Shown here: positions 1-7,020 of the stretch, piece after piece | How positions within the stretch are numbered: position 1 is the first letter of the stretch | Layout of the letters: every line of letters begins with the position of its first letter | From: Pseudomonadota bacterium | GTDB lineage: Bacteria; Pseudomonadota; Alphaproteobacteria; Caulobacterales; Caulobacteraceae | Assembly: GCA_018241995.1 (NCBI GenBank) | Contig: JAFECT010000011.1 | Coordinates: 1-41,179 of the forward strand | DNA: 41,179 bases | Reading direction: 5' to 3' | Translations under genes and position numbers: made by a program | The notes under the pieces: generated by a model | What the model was told of the DNA's origin: nothing | Database searches by the model: none | Seen by the model: the letters and a program-made list of their open reading frames with translations, nothing else

Positions 1-143
1 GGGGCCGTCCACCCCATCAGCAGCTCCCGAACTCAACGCTGCGTGCGACGGCAGATCACAGGGCGCCCAGCTTCAAGGAAGATTCGCTGCTGGGTCCTCG
101 GGTCTGCGCAGCGCTCGCGCGCTGCTCCGCTCCGAGGATGACG
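1..143. repeat. Class B palindromic intergenic repeat (cut by window start)
   Basis: This is the right-hand part of a long imperfect palindrome that recurs at about 2.3, 10.3, 14.6, 17.0, 24.3, 24.5 and 36.3 kb. It ends in CTCCGAGGATGACG, the family's right boundary. A GATTC (GANTC) site lies at 91-95, at the place conserved in most copies. It lies just beyond the stop codon of the DUF3108 gene and has no coding potential. Confidence 0.85.
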
Positions 144-170
144 ATAGATTTATAAGAACAGGGCTGCGCC

Positions 171-998
171 TTAACCGCCCGGGTACAGCTGGCCCACCCT
201 CTGCAGCTCCACCCGCGCATGGCCGAGCGGCGTCTCGGCCTCGATGGCGCTGATCAGCCAGGGGCCTTCCGCCCCCAGCCGGCCGAAGGTGAGGGTGACC
301 GGCTTCTTCAGGCCCTGGTTCCGCTGATCCGGCGGCTTTCTGCTGAAGCCCGCGAGTTCGTGGAAGCGGACCTGGCAGCGCAGGGCGCGGGTCAGGCCCA
401 GGCGCTTTTCGTGGGGGTTGAGGGCGCCCGGGCGCCGGTCCACGAACTCCAGATCATAGCGCTGCTTGCCGTCGAAGAAGCGCACGGAGCCTCGGCACAG
501 CTCCGCCTCGTCGCGGGTGAGCGCGATGCGCATCATCGCGGTCAGGGGGTCGGCGGCCTCGAGCCTTTGCGCGCGGCTGGCCGGCGGGTCGCCCAGGTGG
601 CCGTGATAGCCGGGGACGGCCTCGGTCACCACGTCGGCGCCGGTCCAGGTGACGACCACGCTGCGCACGCCCTTGGCGTCGACGTTGCGGCTTCGGAACA
701 CGTGCGGCCAGGCCCGCGGCTGACCGCCCGCCTCGGCGACGCGGCCCTGGGCGGAGGAGCGGTTGTCGACCCGCCGGAACAGGTTCAGCACGCCATAGCT
801 GTTCAGCCGCGCCTCGGCGGAAAAGGCCTGGGCGTCGGCGCGGGCGTCGATCTGGATGTCGAGCACCTTGATCAGCAGGCGCCCGTCGTAGGTCAGGCGC
901 AGGGCGATCGGCTCGGGCGGCGATTCGGCGTGGGCCGCCGCGGTGAAAGCCAGGAGAGCCGGAAACGCAGCCCCGATCAGCCTGCAAAGCGATCCCAT
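171..998 (-). CDS. DUF3108 domain exported protein
   Basis: The product has 275 residues. A Sec signal peptide covers about residues 1-24 (hydrophobic stretch LIGAAFPALLAF, then AHA before the mature ESPPEP). The mature part resembles the DUF3108 family of periplasmic proteins: repeated beta segments with the early motif LRLTYDGRLLIKVLD, a central RVDNRSSAQGRV segment and a C-terminal IEAETPLGHARVELQ strand. The biochemical role of the family is not settled; it is usually seen as an envelope beta-rich protein. It is divergent from rpmB, with 176 bp between the start codons. The ATG is chosen because it directly precedes the signal peptide. No strong Shine-Dalgarno is seen. Family assignment is by overall pattern, so fairly but not fully certain. 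Confidence 0.8.
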   Translation of the reverse strand: MGSLCRLIGAAFPALLAFTAAAHAESPPEPIALRLTYDGRLLIKVLDIQIDARADAQAFSAEARLNSYGVLNLFRRVDNRSSAQGRVAEAGGQPRAWPHVFRSRNVDAKGVRSVVVTWTGADVVTEAVPGYHGHLGDPPASRAQRLEAADPLTAMMRIALTRDEAELCRGSVRFFDGKQRYDLEFVDRRPGALNPHEKRLGLTRALRCQVRFHELAGFSRKPPDQRNQGLKKPVTLTFGRLGAEGPWLISAIEAETPLGHARVELQRVGQLYPGG

Positions 999-1082
999 GG
1001 CCTGGCCCCCGCCCCGCCTCGACGCTCAAGCGGGACTATGACCCAGGCGGGCGTGGGAGTCCTGTGCGTTGTCGCGGCGCGC

Positions 1083-1111
1083 TTGACGGCTCAAGGCTGT
1101 TTGGCCTATAT
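1083..1111 (+). promoter_or_regulatory. Housekeeping promoter of rpmB
   Basis: A -35 hexamer TTGACG (1083-1088) and a -10 hexamer CTATAT (1106-1111) are separated by exactly 17 bp. Transcription would start near 1118, giving a leader of about 57 nt before rpmB. This is one of the clearest sigma70-type promoters in the window, as expected for a ribosomal protein gene. Confidence 0.7.
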
Positions 1112-1174
1112 GCCCGCTCCCGCGCGGAGGGCCTCCCCCCGCGCGATCGTTATTTCGTCGGAAGGTTTTGAGCC

Positions 1175-1471
1175 ATGTCGCGCCGTTGCGAACTCACGGG
1201 CGTGGGCCCCATGGTCGGGCACAACGTGAGCCACTCGAACATCAAGACCAAGCGCCGCTTCCTGCCGTCGCTGCGCGAGACCGCGCTGCAGTCGGAAGCG
1301 CTGGGCCAGTCGTTCCGCCTGAAGATCTCGAACGCCGCCCTGCGCACGCTCGACTTCAAGGGCGGCCTGGACGCGTTCCTGGTCAAGGCCTCGGACGAGA
1401 ACCTCTCGCCGCGCGCCCTGCGCATCAAGCGCCAACTGAAGGCCAAGCTGGCGACCACCGCCGCGGCCTGA
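1175..1471 (+). CDS. rpmB: 50S ribosomal protein L28
   Basis: This 98-residue protein is a full-length L28 of the alphaproteobacterial type. It begins with the family signature [20 protein letters not shown] and has the basic [12 protein letters not shown] segment that contacts 23S rRNA. The C-terminal part carries the helix [17 protein letters not shown]. It is a structural component of the large ribosomal subunit. It is monocistronic, with a sigma70-type promoter upstream and a hairpin terminator about 30 nt after the stop. The ATG at 1175 matches the conserved N-terminus of the family. Confidence 0.98.
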   Translation: MSRRCELTGVGPMVGHNVSHSNIKTKRRFLPSLRETALQSEALGQSFRLKISNAALRTLDFKGGLDAFLVKASDENLSPRALRIKRQLKAKLATTAAA

Positions 1472-1500
1472 TCCCAAGTTCTACGGGGCTGTATCGAGAA

Positions 1501-1526
1501 GGCCGGCGGCGACGCCGGCCTTTTTC
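1501..1526 (+). terminator. Rho-independent terminator of rpmB
   Basis: An 8-bp perfect stem (GGCCGGCG / CGCCGGCC) with loop GCGA is followed directly by five T residues (1521-1525). It lies about 30 nt past the rpmB stop. Confidence 0.9.
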
Positions 1527-1534
1527 GTTTGTGG

Positions 1535-1721
1535 GCTCTTCACCTCTCCCGTTCACGGGAGAGGGGGACCGCGCGTAGCGTGGTGGAGAGGGCGTGCGAA
1601 CAAGCCGCCCTGTCCGCCGCCCATTTTGCGTTTCTGACCTAGCCTCTAGCGCTCGCGTTCCCGGCACGCCCTCTCCACCACTTCGTGGTCCCCCTCTCCC
1701 GTGAACGGGAGAGGTGAAGAG
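1535..1721. repeat. Class A repeat pair, inverted
   Basis: Two copies of a roughly 57-bp class A unit face each other (1535-1596 and 1665-1721). Each has a small hairpin (CTCTCCCGTTCACGGGAGAG) followed by GGGGACC, a short palindrome and TGGTGGAGAGGGCG. The 68-bp centre shows no gene. The left copy reads GCGCGTAGCGTGG and the right copy CCACTTCGTGG at the variable palindrome, so the arms are not recent identical copies. The pair fills the space between rpmB and the cupin gene. Confidence 0.85.
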
Positions 1722-1758
1722 CTGTGCTAGCGTCGCGCGCCTACGAGGAGCCGCGCCC

Positions 1759-2214
1759 ATGCCCAAGATCGACGTTGCCGCCGTGCCCGAACGCGAGGGG
1801 GCGGGGTATCCGCCGCCGCTGGATCGGGTCTGCGCCGGGCGGATCCGGCAGCGGCTGGGAAACGCCGGGGGCCTTGCCGACTTCGGGGTCAATCTGATGC
1901 GCTTGCCGCCGGGGCGCTGGTCGAGCCAGCGGCACTGGCATTCGCATGAGGACGAGTTCGTCTATGTGCTTCAGGGCGAGCTGGTGCTGGTCGAGGACGG
2001 CGGGGAAAGCCTGCTCAAGGCCGGCGATTGCGCGGCGTTTCCGAAGGGGACGGGGAACGGGCACCACCTGATCAACCGGTCAGATGGGGTGGCGGTCTAT
2101 CTGGAGGTCGGGTCGCGCCATCCGGACGACCTGACGACGTGCTCCGACATCGACCTGATGAGCGCGAACTCGGACGGGCGGTTCGTGCGGAAGGATGGGT
2201 CGGAGTACGGGTGA
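1759..2214 (+). CDS. Cupin domain protein
   Basis: This 151-residue protein is a single-domain cupin. The first cupin motif is at about residues 58-80 (RHWHSHEDEFVYVLQGE, supplying two His and a Glu for metal binding). The second is near residues 90-112 (AGDCAAFPKGTGNGHHLINR, supplying the last His). This matches a group of small alphaproteobacterial cupins often annotated as transcriptional regulators or sugar-related cupins; the substrate is unknown. The ATG at 1759 is preceded by GAGGAG at 1745-1750 at good spacing, so a longer reading starting inside the upstream class A repeat is rejected. It is cytosolic, with no signal peptide. Confidence 0.88.
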   Translation: MPKIDVAAVPEREGAGYPPPLDRVCAGRIRQRLGNAGGLADFGVNLMRLPPGRWSSQRHWHSHEDEFVYVLQGELVLVEDGGESLLKAGDCAAFPKGTGNGHHLINRSDGVAVYLEVGSRHPDDLTTCSDIDLMSANSDGRFVRKDGSEYG

Positions 2215-2248
2215 GCCTCTTTTCCAAATCGCGACTTTTCAAACCTGC

Positions 2249-2424
2249 CGTCATCCTCGGAGCGGAGGCCCGCGAAGCGGGTCGGAGACCCGAGGACCCA
2301 GCAGCTCCCCACGCCAACGCTGCGTGCGACGGCAGAGCGTGGGGCGCCCCGCTTCAAGCAAGATTCGCTGCTGGGTCCCCGGGTCTGCGCATCGCTGGCG
2401 CGCTGCTCCGCTCCGAGGATGACG
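2249..2424. repeat. Class B palindromic repeat, full copy
   Basis: A complete copy of about 176 bp runs from GTCATCCTCGGAGCGGAGG to CTCCGCTCCGAGGATGACG, so its ends are inverted repeats. Internal arms include CCCGAGGACCCAGCAG and CTGCTGGGTCCCCGGG. GATTC (GANTC) is at 2362-2366. It fills the gap between the convergent cupin and ECF sigma genes, where it could act as a bidirectional transcription stop. Confidence 0.9.
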
Positions 2425-2463
2425 ATAGTTTTGGATAGTTGGTGGAGCTGAAAGGAACTGCGG

Positions 2464-3696
2464 CTAGCCTAGCCCCGCCCGCCGCTCCTGCAGGAAGTCC
2501 CTGAGCGCGGGGTCGAATTCCAGGCCTATGGCTCGGTCGTAGGCGGCGGCCGCGGCCGCCTTGTCGCCGGTGCGGGCGAGCAGGTCGGCTCTGGCGGCCC
2601 AGTAGGGTTGGTAGTCGGCAAGGCGCGGGTCTTCGGCCACGGCGTCGAGGGCGGCCAGGCCCTGCGCGGGCCCCTCGGACCGGCTCAGCGCCACGGCGCG
2701 GTTGATGGCGGCGACGACCGAGCCGGTCATGGCGACCAGGCCGTCGTAGAGGATCACCACCGCGGCCCAGTCCGCTTGCCCGGTGAAGGCGCGGGCGGCG
2801 TGGGCGGACTGGATGGCGGCCTCCAGCTGAAAGCGGGCGGGCCGGCCGGCGGCGGCGGCCTGGTGGATCAGGGCTTCGGCCTCGTGCAGCATGGGGCGGT
2901 CCCACAGGCTCACGTCCTGGGCGTCCAGGGGGACGAAGCGGCCGCCAAGGTCCCTGCGCGCGGCGCGGCGGGCGTGGGCGTGCAGCATCAGGGCGAGCAG
3001 GCCCTTGGGCTCGGGCTCGTCGGGCAGGACCTGGGCGATCAGGCGGCCGAGCCAGATGGCCTCTTCGGCCAGGCCCCGGCTTTCCGGATCGGCGCCCAGG
3101 GGGTCGCCCCAGCCGCGGGTGAAGACCGTGTAGACGGCGTCCAGCGCCGCGTCGAGGCGCTCGGCGAGGTCGGCGCGCTCTGGGATGGCGAAGGGGATGC
3201 CCGCGTCCCTGATCTTGGCCTTGGCGCGCACCAGGCGCTGGGCCATGGCGGCGGGGGCGACCAGGAAGGCCGAGGCGATGGCCTTGGCGTCGAAGCCCAG
3301 CACGGTCTGCAGGATCATCGGCGCGCGGGCCGGCGGCGCGATGGCCGGGTGGGCGCAGGCGAAGATCAGGCGCAGGCGCTGGTCGGGGATGTCGTGGTGC
3401 GTCTCGGCCTGGGCCTGGGCCTCGTCGAGCGCCAGGGTCAGGTGATCGCGGGCGTCGGAGCGGACCCGCTTCCTGCGCAGGCCGTCGAGCCATCTGTTGC
3501 GGGCGGCGGTCAGCAGCCAGGCCTCGGGCGAGGCGGGGACGCCGGTCCGCGGCCAGGCGTCGAGCGCCTTGGCGAAGGCGTCGGCCAGCGCGTCCTCGGC
3601 CTCGGCCAGGTCGCGGGTCTGGGCGGCGAGATAGGCCAGGAGCTTGCCGTAGCCGGAGCGCGCGGCCTGGGCGGCGGCGGTGTGGGCCGGGGTCAT
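2464..3696 (-). CDS. ECF sigma factor, ECF42-like (with C-terminal TPR-like extension)
   Basis: This 410-residue protein is much longer than a standard ECF sigma factor. The N-terminal part has sigma region 2 (AEAEDALADAFAKALDAWP, then PEAWLLTAARNRWLDGLRRK) and region 4 (LRLIFACAHPAIAPPARAP, then AIASAFLVAPAAMAQRLVRAK). About 220 further residues form a helical TPR-like domain (for example INRAVALSRSEG and LADYQPYWAARADLLARTG). This arrangement, together with adjacent DGPF proteins, is the hallmark of the ECF42 group, which has no classical anti-sigma factor and is thought to be controlled through its C-terminal extension. The start at 3696 is chosen because the longer reading crosses a class A repeat. 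It probably follows the two DGPF genes in the same direction, although a repeat pair lies between them. Confidence 0.9.
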   Translation of the reverse strand: MTPAHTAAAQAARSGYGKLLAYLAAQTRDLAEAEDALADAFAKALDAWPRTGVPASPEAWLLTAARNRWLDGLRRKRVRSDARDHLTLALDEAQAQAETHHDIPDQRLRLIFACAHPAIAPPARAPMILQTVLGFDAKAIASAFLVAPAAMAQRLVRAKAKIRDAGIPFAIPERADLAERLDAALDAVYTVFTRGWGDPLGADPESRGLAEEAIWLGRLIAQVLPDEPEPKGLLALMLHAHARRAARRDLGGRFVPLDAQDVSLWDRPMLHEAEALIHQAAAAGRPARFQLEAAIQSAHAARAFTGQADWAAVVILYDGLVAMTGSVVAAINRAVALSRSEGPAQGLAALDAVAEDPRLADYQPYWAARADLLARTGDKAAAAAAYDRAIGLEFDPALRDFLQERRAGLG

Positions 3697-3706
3697 GGCG
3701 TACTCT

Positions 3707-3857
3707 CTCCTCCCTCGCGTGCGAGGGAGGGGGACCACGAAGTGGTGGAGGGTGCTCTTCTGCGCCTGGGGCTGACGCCGCCAGCCTGGATCTGCGGTGC
3801 GAAGCACCCTCCACCACCCTTCGGGCGGTCCCCCTCCCTCGCTTCACGAGGGAGGAG
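3707..3857. repeat. Class A repeat pair between DGPF gene and ECF sigma gene
   Basis: Two inverted class A units (about 3707-3755 and 3804-3857) use a CTCCCTCG core hairpin rather than CTCTCCCG. They fill the 175 bp between the second DGPF gene and the sigma factor gene. In an operon this would put two strong hairpins in the mRNA just ahead of the sigma gene. Confidence 0.85.
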
Positions 3858-3871
3858 AAGAGGTGGCCGTC

Positions 3872-4225
3872 TCACTCCCAAACCGCCCTCACCTCCAGCG
3901 CCCCCGTCGCGGCGCCGGGGCACTTGGCGGCCCATTGCACCGCCTCCTCCAGGGTCGCGGCCTCGATCAGGAACACGCCGCCGAGCTGCTCCTTGGCCTC
4001 GGCGTAGGGGCCGTCCAGGACGTGGGTCTGGCCGTCGCGCACGCGCACGGTGGTGGCGGTGGAGGACGGCCTCAGGCGCTGGCCGCCGCGCATCACCCCG
4101 GCCTCGACCGCGGCCTGGGCATAGGCGGCGTAGGCGGGGGAAACGGGCGGGTGCTCGACGCCCTTGGCCTTGGCCTCGGCGGCCTGGGCGGCTTCGTCCA
4201 GTCGGATCAGAAGAGCGAACTTCAT
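3872..4225 (-). CDS. YCII-related (DGPF) protein
   Basis: This 117-residue protein belongs to the YCII/DGPF family. It starts MKFALLIRL, has the paired strand RVRDGQTHVLDGPYAEAKEQ with the name-giving DGPY/F motif, and then LGGVFLIEAATLEEAVQWA and a C-terminal LEVRAVW. The fold is a ferredoxin-like dimer. The enzymatic role is unknown, but the family is consistently encoded beside ECF42 sigma factors. It is a paralogue of the next upstream gene, 17 bp away on the same strand, so the two form an operon. The start is placed at MKFALL because the longer reading overlaps the upstream coding sequence. Confidence 0.9.
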   Translation of the reverse strand: MKFALLIRLDEAAQAAEAKAKGVEHPPVSPAYAAYAQAAVEAGVMRGGQRLRPSSTATTVRVRDGQTHVLDGPYAEAKEQLGGVFLIEAATLEEAVQWAAKCPGAATGALEVRAVWE

Positions 4226-4242
4226 GGCGTTCTGTCCCCCGC

Positions 4243-4590
4243 TCACATGGCCCAGACGGGACGGACTTCGAGCGTGCCCACAGCCGCGCCGGGGCAGCGG
4301 GCGGCCCATTTGACGGCCTCGTCGAGGTCGGCCGCCTCGATCAGATAGTAGCCGCCGAGCTGCTCCTTGGTGTCCGCGTAGGGGCCGTCCAGCACCTGGG
4401 TCTGGCCGTCGCGCACCCGCACGGTCGCGCCGGTCGAGGTCGGCTGCAGCCGGTCGCCGCCGACATAGGCGCCGGCCGCCTTCAGGCTCTCGGTATAGGC
4501 GTTGAAAGCGGCCATCATCTTCTGGCCGTCCTCGGGCGCCATGGCCTGGATGCGGCTCTGGTCGCTGTAGATCATCAGCATGTACTGCAT
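4243..4590 (-). CDS. YCII-related (DGPF) protein
   Basis: This 115-residue protein is the first gene of the putative DGPF-DGPF-ECF42 operon. It begins MQYMLMIYSDQS and shares RVRDGQTQVLDGPYADTKEQ, LGGYYLIEAADLDEAVKWA and a final LEVRPVWAM with its downstream paralogue, indicating tandem duplication. GGGAG lies 8 nt before the ATG. A divergent exported NTF2-like gene starts 200 bp away, with a 17-bp-stem inverted repeat between them. Function is inferred only from the association with ECF42. Confidence 0.9.
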   Translation of the reverse strand: MQYMLMIYSDQSRIQAMAPEDGQKMMAAFNAYTESLKAAGAYVGGDRLQPTSTGATVRVRDGQTQVLDGPYADTKEQLGGYYLIEAADLDEAVKWAARCPGAAVGTLEVRPVWAM

Positions 4591-4675
4591 GGGAGGTCTC
4601 CCGGTTCGTGGCTACGCCCTGGCGGCGTCGAGGCAGTGACGCGCGGGCGCGGGCGGAATCGACAGGGAGAGTTTA

Positions 4676-4720
4676 AGCGCACCTCCCCCGAAAAGCGGCA
4701 GCGTTCGGGGGAGGTGCGCT
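4676..4720. repeat. Perfect 17-bp inverted repeat in divergent intergenic region
   Basis: Left arm 4676-4692 (AGCGCACCTCCCCCGAA) and right arm 4704-4720 are perfect reverse complements around an 11-nt loop. The arms look like a minimal class A core. It lies between the divergent DGPF operon and the NTF2-like gene, so it could be a regulatory or transcript-boundary element. It has no T tract. Confidence 0.8.
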
Positions 4721-4789
4721 CGCGACAATCGCGTTGCGGCGGCCGCGGACGCGGGACAGGGTCGGCGCGCGTGTGGCGGAGGACCTGTG

Positions 4790-5257
4790 ATGCGGGCATG
4801 GATGGCGGCGTTCGGCCTGGTGGCGGCTTTGGCGGCGGGGGCGGCGGAGGCCGAGGATCTGGTCGCCTCGGCGCGGCCGACCATCGCCAAGGCGGATGCG
4901 GACTGGATCGGGGCGATGCAGGCGGGCGATGCGGCTCGGCTGGCGGCTCCTTACGCCGAGGACGGGGTGTTCGTGACGCCGGACGGGACGGCGATCGCGG
5001 GCCGGGCGGCGATCGAGGCGTTCTATCGCAAGCGGCTCAAGGCCTCGAAGGCGAAGATCGTCGGCGGCGGCGTGCGCTATGACAACATCGTCGTGGGCGG
5101 CACGGCGGCCCAGCCCCTGGTCTACGAGTGGGGCCACGGCGGGGCGGTCAGCGTGGACGAGGCCGGCAAGCGGAGCGCGCGCGAAGGCGCCTATCTGACC
5201 GTGTGGAAGCGCGGCGCCGACGGAGCCTGGCGCATCGTGCGCAACATGGCGTTCTGA
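4790..5257 (+). CDS. Exported SnoaL/DUF4440-like (NTF2 fold) protein
   Basis: A signal peptide occupies the first 20 or so residues (MRAWMAAFGLVAALAAGAA, cleavage near AEA-ED). The remaining 130 residues have the NTF2-like pattern: first helix with DADWIGAMQAGDAARLAAPY, the strand DGVFVTPDGTAIAGR, the helix AAIEAFYRKRL, and a closing GAYLTVWKRGADGAWRIVR. Such domains serve as ketosteroid-isomerase-like enzymes or small-ligand binders; the substrate cannot be told. GGAGG at 4778-4782 sits 7 nt before the ATG at 4790, which is preferred over the GTG three bases upstream. The gene is divergent from the ECF42 operon. Confidence 0.87.
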   Translation: MRAWMAAFGLVAALAAGAAEAEDLVASARPTIAKADADWIGAMQAGDAARLAAPYAEDGVFVTPDGTAIAGRAAIEAFYRKRLKASKAKIVGGGVRYDNIVVGGTAAQPLVYEWGHGGAVSVDEAGKRSAREGAYLTVWKRGADGAWRIVRNMAF

Positions 5258-5316
5258 GGCGCGGACGCGGGCTACGCAACGGAAGCGCGATAACACTCTG
5301 GAAAGCGCACGGATTT

Positions 5317-5322
5317 TATAAC
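5317..5322 (+). promoter_or_regulatory. Possible -10 element positioned for a leaderless transcript
   Basis: TATAAC lies exactly 6 nt before the ATG at 5329, so the predicted start of transcription coincides with the start codon. No good -35 hexamer is visible 16-18 bp upstream, so the call is weak. Confidence 0.35.
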
Positions 5323-5328
5323 TGAGGG

Positions 5329-5808
5329 ATGTTCACACACGCTCCTCGGCATGAATCCGCCTCAGAGGATTGGGTGCGGCCCGAGCAGTTCCTGTTTCCG
5401 CCCTGGCGCGGCAGCGGGGTCTATTGCGACGCCTTCGGCCTGCCGGCGGGCAAGTACCAGGTGTGGGGCCAGGGGCGGCGCGAGGCCGATCTGGTGGTGA
5501 TCGACTTCGACACCCTGCTGGACGTCGGCGTGGCCAACCATTTCGAGTGGGTGTTCGCCCCCGGCGACGGGCTGGAGCTGCGCTTCAGCGACCGGGTCTC
5601 GGGCCAGGAGGCGACGGGCCAGGTGACGGCCGAGGGATTCGGCTGGGAATGGAAGCTGCTGCACAAGACCCCGCTCGGCCTGCGCCGATGCCAGGTCAGC
5701 GCCCGCTTCGAGCTGACCGGCCCCAACTCGGCGGTGACCTCCACCACCATCTCGCTGTGGGGCGTGTCGGTGGGCTCCTCCTCCTCGCACATCCGCCACA
5801 CGAGCTGA
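5329..5808 (+). CDS. Unrecognised conserved-looking protein
   Basis: The product has 159 residues with no signal peptide or membrane segment. It looks like an all-beta protein: alternating strands such as KYQVWGQGRREADLVVIDFD, HFEWVFAPGDGLELRFSD, ATGQVTAEGFGWEWKL and CQVSARFELTGPNSAVT. The alternation of GxG and hydrophobic strands is faintly like lipocalin/DUF3833-type barrels, but not enough to assign. It ends in a Ser-rich tail. The start at ATG 5329 has no usable Shine-Dalgarno at normal spacing; either the mRNA is leaderless or translation starts at the in-frame GTG at 5371 behind GAGGA. Base and codon use are like the neighbours. Confidence 0.7.
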   Translation: MFTHAPRHESASEDWVRPEQFLFPPWRGSGVYCDAFGLPAGKYQVWGQGRREADLVVIDFDTLLDVGVANHFEWVFAPGDGLELRFSDRVSGQEATGQVTAEGFGWEWKLLHKTPLGLRRCQVSARFELTGPNSAVTSTTISLWGVSVGSSSSHIRHTS

Positions 5809-5868
5809 GGCGGGCGAGGCTCGGGGCCTCTCGCCATCCCTCCCCGCTGCCGCGCGTAGAGGGGAGCC

Positions 5869-6717
5869 CTACTCCGCCGCTTGCGGGAACGCCGGCAGCT
5901 TGGCCACGTCGCGGGGTTCGTGCTGGACCACCACCGTGGCCTTCAGGTTCGCGGCCAGTTTGTGGAAGCGGTCCAGCGAGGCCAGGGTCTTGGCGCGGTC
6001 GACGTTGAAGGGCGGGACGCCGTCGTTCTCGTAGTTTTCGCGCAGGTGCGCGGCGTCGCCGGACAGGATGACCCAGCCCTTGTGCTCCAGATGAACCATC
6101 AGGCCGTGGTGGCCGGGAGTGTGGCCGGGCAGGTCGAGCATCACCACCGAGCCGTCGCCGAACACGTCCTTGTCGCCGGTGATCGGCTCCAGCGCGCCGC
6201 CCTCGCTCATCCAGTGCTTGAGCGCCGTGGCCCGCGCGGGGGTTTCCTTCATGGCGTCCACGTCGCCCTTGCCGATCATCAGCTTCGCGGCCGGGAAATC
6301 GCCGGCCTGGCCGGTGTGGTCGCCGTGATAGTGGCTGATGCCGATCAGGCTGATCTGTTCCGGCTTGATCCCGAGCTGCTTGAGCTGGTCGAGCAGGCTG
6401 ACGTGCAGGGTCGCGCCGCCCTCGGCGTTGTGATCGAGCGGCTTGCCGAGCTCGGTGCGCGAGAAGCCGGTGTCCCACAGCATGTAGGTCTCGCCGTGCT
6501 TGATCAGATAGCAGCTGGCCACCAGCTCGCGGCTCTGGCCGACGTAGGCGCGGGTGTCGGAGAAGCTGTCCAGGTCCTTGATCCAAATCGCCCCGCAGTC
6601 GAGCCGCCACAGCTTGATCGGCGCGGACGGCGCGGGCGCGGCGGCCAGCAGGGGCAGGAAGGCCGCGACGACGGCGGCGCGTTTCAGGGCGGCGATGGCG
6701 GTGCGGGCGGCGGTCAT
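5869..6717 (-). CDS. Exported metallo-beta-lactamase-fold hydrolase (AHL-lactonase-like)
   Basis: This 282-residue protein has an N-terminal signal peptide (AALKRAAVVAAFLPLLAAAP) and an MBL fold. The zinc motif HxHxDH is seen in ISHYHGDHTGQAGDFP (about residues 126-133). Further metal ligands are in LPGHTPGHHGLMV and LSGDAAHLRENY, and a late His is in VVVQHEPRD. The sequence order and YLIKHGETYMLWDTGF resemble the N-acyl-homoserine lactonase-type branch, so a periplasmic lactonase or esterase is likely. The substrate is not provable. The ATG at 6717 has GGAGGGG at ideal spacing. It is a single gene, convergent with the upstream unrecognised gene. Confidence 0.88.
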   Translation of the reverse strand: MTAARTAIAALKRAAVVAAFLPLLAAAPAPSAPIKLWRLDCGAIWIKDLDSFSDTRAYVGQSRELVASCYLIKHGETYMLWDTGFSRTELGKPLDHNAEGGATLHVSLLDQLKQLGIKPEQISLIGISHYHGDHTGQAGDFPAAKLMIGKGDVDAMKETPARATALKHWMSEGGALEPITGDKDVFGDGSVVMLDLPGHTPGHHGLMVHLEHKGWVILSGDAAHLRENYENDGVPPFNVDRAKTLASLDRFHKLAANLKATVVVQHEPRDVAKLPAFPQAAE

Positions 6718-6827
6718 GGGGTCCCCTCCAGATGGTGGGCTGGTCATAGCAGAGCTTGGAGCGCTGAGGAGCGGCGATGCTGCGAGCGGGTGGGCCTCTT
6801 CCACCAACCTTCAAAAACTTATCACCT

Positions 6828-6873
6828 TCGGGTCTGCGCAGCGCATGCGCGCTGCTCCGCTCCGAGGATGACG
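6828..6873. repeat. Half copy of class B repeat
   Basis: Only the right end of the class B element is present (CGGGTCTGCGCAGCGC to CTCCGAGGATGACGG). It is a truncated remnant upstream of the kaiC-like operon. The following GGCTTGGCGCACC at about 6895-6907 resembles the A/B junction of the composite elements at 10.4 and 14.7 kb, so this may be the scar of a larger one. Confidence 0.75.
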
Positions 6874-6916
6874 GAAACTTGGAAAGGTTGCGGGGCTTGG
6901 CGCACCGGAGCCCTCC

Positions 6917-6941
6917 GGAACGGCCCCGCTTTCAACGCGTT
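6917..6941 (+). promoter_or_regulatory. EcfG/SigT-type general-stress promoter
   Basis: GGAAC (6917-6921), a 16-bp spacer and CGTT (6938-6941) form an exact match to the alphaproteobacterial EcfG (SigT in Caulobacter) consensus GGAAC-N16/17-CGTT. It lies 80 bp before the kaiC-like start, in the right orientation. This predicts that the KaiC-like/histidine-kinase operon is part of the general stress response. Confidence 0.7.
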
Positions 6942-7020
6942 TGATGCGCTTGGGGTTTGGGCGTTCCACCCCTATGACACCTGAAGCGTAACGCCGGGAT
7001 GGGCAGGGCCGGAGACAGGA

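Noticed and set aside
3697..3847. Extended N-terminus of the ECF sigma factor (start at 3807 or a 3847 frame)
   Set aside because: The extra residues are translated class A repeat; the family-like start is at 3696.
2608..5082. Plus-strand 824-codon frame antisense to the ECF42/DGPF genes
   Set aside because: Gly/Arg/Val-rich shadow of GC-rich genes; the minus-strand genes have clear family motifs.
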